A DNA stretch of 16,077 nucleotides from Rhodospirillales bacterium (GTDB lineage: Bacteria; Pseudomonadota; Alphaproteobacteria; Rhodospirillales; Casp-alpha2), in assembly GCA_028282185.1 (NCBI GenBank), contig JANQIJ010000246.1:1-16077 (forward strand), in the 5' to 3' direction. Shown here piece by piece: positions 1-6,541 of this stretch (positions are counted from its first letter, which is position 1; every line of letters begins with the position of its first letter). Made by a program: the position numbers and the translations under genes. The notes beneath the pieces were generated by a model that was not told where the DNA came from, searched no databases, and saw only the letters and a program-made list of their open reading frames with translations.

Positions 1-981
1 CCGCGACGCCGGCACACGCGCCGCCTCCAGGGCCGTTTCCAGATCGGCGATGTCGAGCGTCCGGGTCCAGTCGGTGACGGCGGCTTCGCAATCGTCCATA
101 TGCCTGGCCCGCTGGACCGCCGTGGCGAAACGTTCGTCGACGGTCAATTCGGGCTGGCCCATGGCCTGGGCCAGGCGGGCAAAGACCGCGTCCGACGCGG
201 CGGCGATTACCATGTGACCGCCGTCGCGGGTCGGAAACACGGAATTGGGCGCGTTCCCCGGAAGGCGCGGCCCGGCCCGCTGGGCAACGATGCCGAGCTG
301 CTGATAGGCAGGGACATGGGGTTCCATGAAGCTGAAGGCGCCTTCGTAGAGCGCCGCGTCGACGACCTGGCCGCGGCCCGTGCGTTCGCGTTCGCGGATC
401 GCCATGACCGCGCCGAAGGCGGCGTAAAGCCCGGCGATGTAGTCGGTCAGCGAGGTCGCCGCCCGGGGTGGCGGGCGGTCAGGATCCCCGGTGATCTCGC
501 GCATCCCGCTGACCGCTTCGCAGACCACGCCGTATCCGCCACGCGAAGAATAGGGCCCGTCCTGACCGAATCCGGACACGCGGACCATGACCAGGCCGGG
601 ATTGGCCGCCGCAAGGTCATCGTAGCCCAGACTCCAGCGCTCCATGGTGCCCGGGCGAAAGTTCTCGACGACGATGTCGGCCGTTTCGCAGAGCCGACGG
701 ACCAAGGCGCGGCCGTCCTCGGTCCGCAGGTTGATCGAGGCGATCCGCTTGCCGCGCTGGATCGAGGCGTTGTACAGGGACCGTCCCTTATGCCGGTGGC
801 TGAACGAGCGCACGGCATCGCCGTCGGCCTGTTCGATCTTGGTCACCTGGGCGCCGAAATCGGCCATCAGCCGGGCACAGAACGGCCCGGCCACGGTCGA
901 GCCCAGCTCGATCACCTTGAGATCGGCAAGTGGCCCGGTCGCCGCGTCCTCATTCGGATCTGGAACTGCTTGGTTTGGCAT
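1..981 (-). CDS. Class III CoA-transferase (CaiB/BaiF family), C-terminus cut by window edge
   Basis: An open frame runs from an ATG at 981 to the left edge without a stop, giving 327 codons; the C-terminus is missing. The N-terminal part reads ADLKVIELGSTVAGPFCARL, then MADFGAQVTKIE, the typical opening of formyl-CoA/carnitine CoA-transferases. Further in are NLRTEDGRALVRRL, ADIVVENFRPGTMERW, VRVSGFGQDGPY and LTDYIAGLYAAFGAVMA. Asp180 in the last motif matches the family's catalytic aspartate, which forms the acyl anhydride. Known role of the family: moving CoA between carboxylic acids in the cytoplasm; the substrate cannot be told from sequence. The start has GGGGGAGG touching the ATG, an unusually short spacing, so initiation may be coupled to the regulator gene whose stop lies 13 nt upstream. 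The regulator probably controls this gene as part of one transcript (inference). Confidence 0.93.
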   Translation of the reverse strand, partial: MPNQAVPDPNEDAATGPLADLKVIELGSTVAGPFCARLMADFGAQVTKIEQADGDAVRSFSHRHKGRSLYNASIQRGKRIASINLRTEDGRALVRRLCETADIVVENFRPGTMERWSLGYDDLAAANPGLVMVRVSGFGQDGPYSSRGGYGVVCEAVSGMREITGDPDRPPPRAATSLTDYIAGLYAAFGAVMAIRERERTGRGQVVDAALYEGAFSFMEPHVPAYQQLGIVAQRAGPRLPGNAPNSVFPTRDGGHMVIAAASDAVFARLAQAMGQPELTVDERFATAVQRARHMDDCEAAVTDWTRTLDIADLETALEAARVPASR

Positions 982-994
982 CCTCCCCCGTCCT

Positions 995-1795
995 TTACAG
1001 CAGGTACTTCCGGTAGTCCCGGAACCAGTCCCGGGCGCTTTGGATATTGGCGCGTTTCAAGCGCTCCGCCGTTTTCGCTCGTCCGGCCCGCATCGCCACC
1101 AGGATGTCACGGTGCTGGCGCATGCCTTCCTGGGCCCGGCCGGGAACCAGGACCAGGCGCCGGATCAGCACCTGGGTCCGGTCATAAAGACTGTCCAGAA
1201 GGCCGCGCAGAACCTCGTTTTCCGCCCGGTCGATGCAGGTCCGCCGGAACCGATGGATCGCCGCCTCATAAGCGTCGAAATCGTTGGCCGCGAGCACCCG
1301 GTCCATGGCCGGACCGAACAGCTCGATCAACGGATCCCAGGTCTCGCCGGGCGCCTTCTCCGTGGCCAGGCGCACGGTCTGCGCCTCCAACACTTCGCGG
1401 ACCTCGAACAACTGGTCGATCTTGGCCGCCGCCAATCGGGCGACGGCGGCGCCCCGGTTGGGGATTCGTTCGATCAGGCCCCGTTCCTCGAGAATGCCGA
1501 AAGTGTCGCGGATGCGCGCCCGGGAAACGCCGAACTCGCTGGCCAGATCCTGTTCGCGAAGCGGCGCCCCAGGGGGCAGGTCCTGGGAGACGATGCGCCG
1601 GCGCAGCGCGTCCAAAAGTTCGCCGGCCGGGGTCTTCGCCACGGCCGGCGGTCGCGCCGTCGTTTCCTTGGGCCGCGCCGAAGAACCCTTGGCCGCAGAA
1701 CCCTTGGGCCCCGACGGCCTGCTGTCCGGGCGCCCCGGGCCATCCATCGCGCGCCCCCGGACCGTCGGTTTTCGGGCCGCCTTTCCATCCGCCAT
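995..1795 (-). CDS. GntR-family transcriptional regulator, FCD (FadR-type) subfamily
   Basis: 266 residues. Residues 1-55 are a Lys/Ala/Pro-rich, probably disordered extension, longer than usual for the family. Residues 57-120 form the winged helix-turn-helix, with the standard features LRRRIVSQDLPPGAPLRE, LASEFGVSRARIRDTFGILE and RGLIERIPNRGAAV. Residues 125-266 are an all-helical FCD ligand-binding domain (VREVLEAQTVRLA, QHRDILVAMRAG). His181 and His228 fit the family's metal-site histidines, but the third, usually in an RAH motif near the end, appears to be Asn250. The start is supported by GGGAGGG six bases before the ATG. The gene lies 13 nt ahead of the CoA-transferase and probably shares its transcript. 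Proteins of this type usually repress a neighbouring catabolic operon and their own gene until an organic-acid ligand binds. The ligand here is unknown. Confidence 0.93.
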   Translation of the reverse strand: MADGKAARKPTVRGRAMDGPGRPDSRPSGPKGSAAKGSSARPKETTARPPAVAKTPAGELLDALRRRIVSQDLPPGAPLREQDLASEFGVSRARIRDTFGILEERGLIERIPNRGAAVARLAAAKIDQLFEVREVLEAQTVRLATEKAPGETWDPLIELFGPAMDRVLAANDFDAYEAAIHRFRRTCIDRAENEVLRGLLDSLYDRTQVLIRRLVLVPGRAQEGMRQHRDILVAMRAGRAKTAERLKRANIQSARDWFRDYRKYLL

Positions 1796-1842
1796 GTCGC
1801 ACCCTCCCTTGCGGTCCGGGCAGCCTGCAAGTCGTCATCAAT

Positions 1843-1854
1843 ATTGTCAACAAT
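1843..1854. promoter_or_regulatory. Candidate GntR operator and promoter -35 region
   Basis: The sequence ATTGTCAACAAT is a perfect inverted repeat (ATTGT, two-base centre, ACAAT) 48 bp upstream of the GntR start. It resembles the short TTGT...ACAA palindromes bound by FCD-type GntR regulators. Read on the minus strand, 1850-1845 is TTGACA, a perfect sigma-70 -35 hexamer pointing at the regulator gene. No good -10 follows at 17 bp, so the promoter call is weaker than the palindrome call. Operator on top of promoter would give autorepression (inference). Confidence 0.5.
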
Positions 1855-2039
1855 TTTGAAAACAAATAAGGAAGCCCGGACGCGGCCGAGAAGCGCGGAG
1901 CAGCCGCACCCTCTGCAACGCATAAGACCGGGCCCGCCGCCGGCCCACGTGGCCCGGACAGGCGGATCGATCCGATCGGGCCGCGCCCGGCCACGAAGGG
2001 CACCCGGGCAACGGCCGCGATCGGGGTTGCGGCTTCCGG

Positions 2040-2067
2040 TTGTGCTTGGCCCAGGTTTTGCTAGGGT
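2040..2067 (+). promoter_or_regulatory. Possible sigma-70 promoter of the GH15-otsA-glk operon
   Basis: TTGTGC at 2040-2045 and TAGGGT at 2062-2067 are separated by 16 bp, about 85 bp upstream of the GH15 start. Each hexamer matches the consensus at only part of its positions. The TTG at 2040 also opens the reading frame upstream of the real start, but that 38-codon extension has no ribosome binding site and no family similarity. Confidence 0.3.
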
Positions 2068-2153
2068 TTCAGGGATATTCCATTTTTTTCACCACGTCGC
2101 CGCCCCGACGCGCGGCGTTTCCCCGACACCCCATTGAAAGGCCCCGCCAGCGA

Positions 2154-3935
2154 ATGAACGACCTCAATCTTTGCATGATCGGCAACGGCACCGTCGCGGC
2201 CCTTCTCGATCGCAACGCCCGTTATCGCTGGGCCTGTGTCCCCGACTTCGAGGGCGACCCGGTCTTTTGCGACCTCCTGGACGACGGCGAAGTCAAGGCG
2301 GGCTTCTTCGACGTGGTCCTCGACGGACAGACGGACTGCGACCAGCATTATATCCCGAACACCGCCGCCGTGGTCACGACACTGAAGGACGACGCCGGCA
2401 ACGCCCTTGAAATCATCGATTTCGCCCCGCGGTTCAAGCAACTGGGCCGGACCTTCCGGCCGGTCCAGTTCGTCCGCATGCTGAAGCCTCTGGCCGGGCA
2501 TCCGCGCATCCGCGTGCGTCTGCGTCCGGCCCGCAATTGGGGCGCCGGCGGTGTCGAAACGACGCGCGGATCGAACCATATCCGATATCTGACCAGCGAT
2601 GCGGTCATGCGCCTGACCACGGACCTGCCGGTCAGCCATGTGCTGAAGGAAACGGCCTTCCTGTTGGACGAACCGGCGGCGATGGTCTTCGGCCCGGATG
2701 AGACGATCCCCACGTCGGTCGCTTCCATCGCCCGCGAGTTCCTGGAACAGACCTGCGATTATTGGCTGGAATGGACGCGCTACCTTTCCATTCCCTTCGA
2801 ATGGCAGGACGCGGTGATCCGCGCCGCGATCACCTTGAAGCTCTGCAATTCCGAAGAAACCGGCGCCATCGTCGCCGCCATGACCACATCGATCCCGGAG
2901 GCGCCCGGATCGGGCCGCAACTGGGATTACCGCTATTGCTGGTTGCGCGACGGATACTTCGTGGTCTCGGCGCTCAACCGGTTGGGCGCGACGCGGACCA
3001 TGGAAGGCTACCTGAGCTATCTGACCAACATCGTCGCCAACGCCACGGACGGTCATCTGCAACCGGTCTACGGCCTGTCGTTCGACGACGCCTTGAAAGA
3101 GGAAACGGTCGATACCCTGCCCGGGTATCGCGGCATGGGGCCGGTCAGGCGCGGCAATCAGGCCTTCGAGCATATCCAGAACGACGTCTACGGCAGTGTC
3201 ATCCTGTCGGTTACCCAGATGTTTTTCGATCGGCGCCTGCGGCGTCAGGGCGACGAGGCCTTGTTCCGTTTCCTCGAACCCCTGGGCGAACGCTGCCTGG
3301 CGCTATACGACCAGCCCGACGCCGGGCTTTGGGAACTGCGCGGCAATTCCCACATCCACACCTATTCCAGTCTGCTGTGTTGGGCCGGGGTCGACCGCCT
3401 GGCCCGGATCGCGGCGCATTTGGGGCTTGCGGACCGGGCCGCCTTTTGGGCCGGCGAAGCCAAAGGCATCCGCACGCGAATCCTGGCCGAAACCTTCAAT
3501 GCCGAGCGCAATTCCTTCGTCGATGCCTGGGGCGGCGACAGCGTCGACGCCAGTTTGCTGTTGATGGTCAAGTTCGGGTTCGTCGGCCCCGACGATCCGC
3601 GTTTCGCCGGAACGCTGAGCACCATCGAACAGGACCTCAAGCGCGGCGACTACATCTTTCGCTACGTCAAGGCCGATGACTTCGGGGAACCAGAAAAAGC
3701 ATTCATCGTATGCACGTTCTGGTACATTGATGCCCTGGTGATGGTCGGCAGGCGCGAAGACGCCCGCGCGGTGTTTGAAACCATGCTATCGGACCTAAAC
3801 CCCGCCGGGTTGCTGTCGGAACATATCGACGTTGAAACCGGCGAGTTATGGGGCAACTTCCCGCAGACCTATTCCATGGTCGGGCTGATCAATTCGGCCA
3901 TGGAGCTGAGCAAGCCCTGGAAAGACGCATTCTGA
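2154..3935 (+). CDS. Glycoside hydrolase family 15 protein (glucoamylase/trehalase-like)
   Basis: 593 residues from the ATG at 2154, close to the usual length of bacterial cytoplasmic GH15 proteins. The N-terminus has MIGNGTVAALLDRN, then CVPDFEGDPVFCDLLDD, the characteristic start of this group, which fixes the start; only a weak AAAGG lies 12 bases upstream. An N-terminal beta-sandwich (about 1-230) is followed by an (alpha/alpha)6 barrel. The barrel carries GSGRNWDYRYCWLRDG near residues 252-267 and SEHIDVETGELWGNFPQTYS near 555-575, the region holding the family's C-terminal catalytic glutamate. No signal peptide is seen, so it acts inside the cell. GH15 enzymes hydrolyse alpha-glucosidic bonds, releasing beta-glucose from alpha-glucans; some members hydrolyse trehalose. 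Its place 4 nt ahead of otsA suggests trehalose or alpha-glucan metabolism, but activity cannot be fixed from sequence. Confidence 0.93.
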   Translation: MNDLNLCMIGNGTVAALLDRNARYRWACVPDFEGDPVFCDLLDDGEVKAGFFDVVLDGQTDCDQHYIPNTAAVVTTLKDDAGNALEIIDFAPRFKQLGRTFRPVQFVRMLKPLAGHPRIRVRLRPARNWGAGGVETTRGSNHIRYLTSDAVMRLTTDLPVSHVLKETAFLLDEPAAMVFGPDETIPTSVASIAREFLEQTCDYWLEWTRYLSIPFEWQDAVIRAAITLKLCNSEETGAIVAAMTTSIPEAPGSGRNWDYRYCWLRDGYFVVSALNRLGATRTMEGYLSYLTNIVANATDGHLQPVYGLSFDDALKEETVDTLPGYRGMGPVRRGNQAFEHIQNDVYGSVILSVTQMFFDRRLRRQGDEALFRFLEPLGERCLALYDQPDAGLWELRGNSHIHTYSSLLCWAGVDRLARIAAHLGLADRAAFWAGEAKGIRTRILAETFNAERNSFVDAWGGDSVDASLLLMVKFGFVGPDDPRFAGTLSTIEQDLKRGDYIFRYVKADDFGEPEKAFIVCTFWYIDALVMVGRREDARAVFETMLSDLNPAGLLSEHIDVETGELWGNFPQTYSMVGLINSAMELSKPWKDAF

Positions 3936-3939
3936 ACGC

Positions 3940-5394
3940 ATGGCCAAGTCGACAGAGAAGAAGAAAACGCAACTGAAATCCCCATCGCCGGCCAAGGCCA
4001 GGGCGGCCGCCAAATCCCGATTGGTCGTCGTTTCCAACCGGGTGCCGGACATCAAGGACGGACGGGTCCAGGCCGGCGGTCTGGCCGTTGCCCTGGAAGA
4101 GGCCCTGCAGCAGGACGGCGGTTTGTGGTTCGGGTGGAGCGGCAAGGTCGGCAACAACCACCCGACGGAACCGGAAATCACCAAGGTCGGACCGATCACC
4201 TATGTGACGCTCGACCTGATGCGCAAGGATTACAACGAATACTACAACGGCTTCGCCAACCGCGTGCTTTGGCCGCTTTTCCATTACCGGCTGGACCTGA
4301 CCAATTTCCAACGCGAACATTTCACCCGATACCTGCAGGTCAACGACATGTTCGCGACCCGATTGTCGCAGCACCTGAAACCGTCCGACCGCATTTGGGT
4401 GCACGATTATCATTTGATCCCGCTGGGTGAGTGCCTGCGTCGGCGCGGTGCCAAGCAGACCATGGGCATCTTCCTGCACACGCCGTTTCCGGCGCTTGAG
4501 GTCATGGCCTCGCTGCCGACCCATCGGGCGCTGATGACGGCGCTTTGTGCCTACGATCTGATCGGCTTCCAGACGGAAAACGACCGTCGCGCCTTCGCCG
4601 ATTACGTGGTGCATGAAGCCGGCGGCAAGGTATCGAAGACCGGCAGGGTCGAAGTCTTGGGCCGCAAGCTCAGAATCGGTGTGTTCCCCGTGGGCATCAC
4701 GCCCGGCCATTTCGAGGGCCCCATCGCCGCCCCCAAGGAAATTGCCTGGGGCCGCAAGCTGAAGGAACGCTATGGCGACAAGGCCTGGCTGATCGGCGTC
4801 GACCGATTGGATTACTCCAAGGGCATTTCACAACGGCTGCGCGCCTTTGAACGCTTGTTGGAGCGCTATCCCGGATACCGCGGCGAGGTCACGTTTTTCC
4901 AGATCACGCCGCCGTCCCGCGGCGAGGTCGCCGAATACAAGCAACTGCGCGCCCATCTGGCGGCGGAGGCCGGGCACATCAACGGCCGATTCGCCGATAT
5001 CGATTGGGTGCCGATCAACTACATCAACAAGAGCTATAGCCGCGACCGCCTGGCTCTGTTCTACCGGGCCAGCCGGGTCGGCCTGGTGACGCCGTTGCGC
5101 GACGGCATGAACCTGGTGGCCAAGGAATTCGTCGCCGCGCAGAACCCATCGGACCCGGGGGTGCTGGTGCTGTCCCGTTTTGCCGGCGCGGCCCGAGAAC
5201 TGAACGCCGCCCTGATCGTCAACCCGTTCGATACCGACGACGTCGCCGAAGCCATCGCTCAGGGGCTGGAGATGCCGCTGGAAGAACGGCGCCGGCGCCG
5301 CGAAGCGATGATGGAAGTCATCCGCCGGAACGACCTGGTGGCCTGGCGGATGGGCTATCTGGCGGCATTGGCCGCCGCCGGCAAGCGGCGCTGA
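3940..5394 (+). CDS. otsA: Trehalose-6-phosphate synthase (GT20)
   Basis: 484 residues. It transfers glucose from UDP-glucose to glucose-6-phosphate to give trehalose-6-phosphate in the cytoplasm. Residues 1-26 are a Lys/Ala/Ser-rich extension; the core begins at RLVVVSNRVP. Counterparts of the E. coli OtsA binding residues are visible: Arg34, the GG loop at 46-47, Trp66 in WFGWSG, the YNEYYNGFANRVLWP segment near 98-112, Asp156 in HDYHLIPLGECLRRRG, Arg289 and Lys294 in GVDRLDYSKGI, and Asp388 and Glu396 in LRDGMNLVAKEF. All key positions look intact. The start lies 4 nt after the GH15 stop with only a weak GGAAAG 15 bases upstream, so translation is probably coupled. No trehalose-6-phosphate phosphatase domain is fused and none is encoded in the window. 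Confidence 0.96.
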   Translation: MAKSTEKKKTQLKSPSPAKARAAAKSRLVVVSNRVPDIKDGRVQAGGLAVALEEALQQDGGLWFGWSGKVGNNHPTEPEITKVGPITYVTLDLMRKDYNEYYNGFANRVLWPLFHYRLDLTNFQREHFTRYLQVNDMFATRLSQHLKPSDRIWVHDYHLIPLGECLRRRGAKQTMGIFLHTPFPALEVMASLPTHRALMTALCAYDLIGFQTENDRRAFADYVVHEAGGKVSKTGRVEVLGRKLRIGVFPVGITPGHFEGPIAAPKEIAWGRKLKERYGDKAWLIGVDRLDYSKGISQRLRAFERLLERYPGYRGEVTFFQITPPSRGEVAEYKQLRAHLAAEAGHINGRFADIDWVPINYINKSYSRDRLALFYRASRVGLVTPLRDGMNLVAKEFVAAQNPSDPGVLVLSRFAGAARELNAALIVNPFDTDDVAEAIAQGLEMPLEERRRRREAMMEVIRRNDLVAWRMGYLAALAAAGKRR

Positions 5395-5402
5395 GCCCCG
5401 CC

Positions 5403-6362
5403 ATGTCCGGGGCCAGGGGCCTGATCGCCGACATCGGCGGCACCCATGCCCGCTTCGGCCTGATCGACGACAAGGGCCGGATCGTCACCAACGCGACCTA
5501 TCCCTGCGCCGATTTCGCCGATCCCGCCGCCGCCGCCCGCGCCCATGCGGATGCCATCGGCCTCGCCGCCATGCCGACACACGCGGCGCTGGCCGTCGCC
5601 GGTCCGGTCAGCGAGGGGCGCTGTACCATGACCAACCACTCCTGGGTGATCGACGGGGCCGCCTTCGGTCATACGCTCGGCATCCCAAATGTCCACCTCG
5701 TCAACGACTTCGAAACGGTGGCCCTGGGCCTGCCGGATTTGGCGGAAGACGATTTCCTTCTCTTGCAGGCCGGCGCGCCGATGACGACGACGCCGGCCCT
5801 GGTTCTCGGCCCGGGCACCGGGCTGGGGGTTGCCGTGTTGGCCGCGGCCGGCGACGGCGGCCGCCTGGCCTTGGCGACGGAAGGCGGCCATGCCACGGTC
5901 GCAACGCGCGACGCCAAGGAAGCCTCCATCGTGCAACAGTTGACCGCCCGGTTCGGCCATGTTTCCTGGGAAAGGGTGCTGTCGGGTCCGGGTTTGGAAA
6001 ACATCCACGCCGCCCTGGCGACGGCCGGCGGCACGGCGCCCGATGCCGCCGCGATCACTCGGGCGGGCCTGGGCGGCGGCGATACCTTGGCCCGGGAAGT
6101 CCTGGAGCTGTTCTTTGCCTTCCTCGGCACGGCGGCCTCGGACCTGGCGCTCGCCACGGGGGCCCGGGGCGGTGTCAACCTGGCCGGCGGCATCCTGCCC
6201 CGGTTTGTCGACGCGCCGGCGTTCGACGGACTATCTGCCCGGTTCCTGGCGCGCTTTGTCGATAAGGGCCGGTTCCAAAATTACCTGGCGGCGAACCCGG
6301 TCCGGCTGATCACCCATCCCTATCCGGCGTTTATCGGCCTGCGGCACCTGATTGTCGCTTGA
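5403..6362 (+). CDS. glk: Glucokinase, E. coli Glk type
   Basis: 319 residues, typical for the ATP-dependent bacterial glucokinase (EC 2.7.1.2), which phosphorylates free glucose to glucose-6-phosphate in the cytoplasm. Visible motifs are the phosphate-binding loop ADIGGTHARFGL at 9-20, TNHSW at 77-81, LVNDFETVALGL at 99-110 with the likely catalytic base Asp102, LGPGTGLGVAV at 135-145, EGGHAT at 160-165 (sugar-binding Glu and His) and LAGGI near 260. It starts 8 nt after otsA with no clear Shine-Dalgarno site, so coupling is likely. Its place fits the operon: glucose released by GH15 would be phosphorylated here and feed OtsA. The 3' end overlaps by about 30 bp the antisense fragment described at 6331-6477. 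Confidence 0.96.
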   Translation: MSGARGLIADIGGTHARFGLIDDKGRIVTNATYPCADFADPAAAARAHADAIGLAAMPTHAALAVAGPVSEGRCTMTNHSWVIDGAAFGHTLGIPNVHLVNDFETVALGLPDLAEDDFLLLQAGAPMTTTPALVLGPGTGLGVAVLAAAGDGGRLALATEGGHATVATRDAKEASIVQQLTARFGHVSWERVLSGPGLENIHAALATAGGTAPDAAAITRAGLGGGDTLAREVLELFFAFLGTAASDLALATGARGGVNLAGGILPRFVDAPAFDGLSARFLARFVDKGRFQNYLAANPVRLITHPYPAFIGLRHLIVA

Positions 6363-6477
6363 CGCTTCCGTCCGCCGCCAACACGGGCGTTTCGATCAAG
6401 TCTTTGATGAACAGGCTGATCAGTTGGTCGCGATTGGCGACGCCGGCCTTGTCGTATACGACCTGGTGACCGCCACG
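6331..6477 (-). pseudogene. Probable remnant of a LuxR-type HTH regulator (C-terminal tail only)
   Basis: On the minus strand, between an in-frame TGA at 6480-6478 and a TAA at 6333-6331, the translation contains HQVVYDKAGVANRDQLISLF followed by IKDLIETPVL. This matches the end of a LuxR/GerE helix-turn-helix (pattern H-x-x-x-VY-x-K-x-GV-x-x-R-x-x-L). The first two helices and most of the recognition helix are missing, and there is no start codon or ribosome binding site at the break. A 6-bp-arm hairpin sits at the broken end. It is most likely the leftover of a deleted gene. Chance similarity in a short frame cannot be excluded. Confidence 0.42.
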
Positions 6478-6482
6478 TCACC
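6465..6482. repeat. Inverted repeat GGTGAC-N6-GTCACC in the convergent junction
   Basis: Perfect 6-bp arms (6465-6470 and 6477-6482) around a 6-bp loop. There is no T-run on either side, so it is not a standard intrinsic terminator. It coincides with the truncated end of the LuxR-like remnant. Confidence 0.45.
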
Positions 6483-6496
6483 TATCCGCCGGACAT

Positions 6497-6532
6497 CTGA
6501 ACTCAACGGATCGGCTGAACTCAACGGATCGG
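6497..6532. repeat. Perfect 2 x 18-bp tandem repeat
   Basis: The unit CTGAACTCAACGGATCGG occurs twice head to tail at 6497-6514 and 6515-6532 without a mismatch, just downstream of the stop of the minus-strand oxygenase gene. The perfect identity suggests a recent duplication, such as slippage or a repair event, rather than an old conserved element. Confidence 0.9.
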
Positions 6533-6541
6533 CGCGGCCCG

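Larger units (their letters stand above)
1796..2153. other. Divergent intergenic region between the GntR regulator and the trehalose-type operon
   Basis: 358 bp without a convincing gene. It holds the AT-rich palindrome patch at about 1838-1866 near the regulator, a very GC-rich central part (about 1870-2035) in which I see only short GC-rich complementary stretches, and a possible plus-strand promoter at 2040-2067. Open frames that cross it on both strands are extensions of antisense frames and lack ribosome binding sites. Confidence 0.6.
6363..6541. other. Convergent junction between glk and the oxygenase gene
   Basis: 179 bp between two converging stop codons. It contains most of the LuxR-like remnant, the hairpin at 6465-6482 and the 18-bp tandem repeat at 6497-6532. 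No hairpin followed by a T-run is seen on either strand, so a classical intrinsic terminator is not evident for either operon. Confidence 0.6.

Noticed and set aside
100..1869. Long plus-strand open frame (589 codons) and overlapping frame at 644-2137
   Set aside because: Both lie antisense to the CoA-transferase and GntR genes, have Arg/Pro/Gly-rich low-complexity translations, and match no family. GC-rich third positions create long antisense frames here.
2040..2153. Upstream TTG start giving a 631-residue GH15 protein
   Set aside because: The added 38 residues show no family similarity and no ribosome binding site, and they overlap a possible promoter; the ATG at 2154 matches the family N-terminus.
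2061..3173. Minus-strand 370-codon frame
   Set aside because: Antisense shadow of the GH15 gene; the GH15 translation carries clear motifs and this one none.
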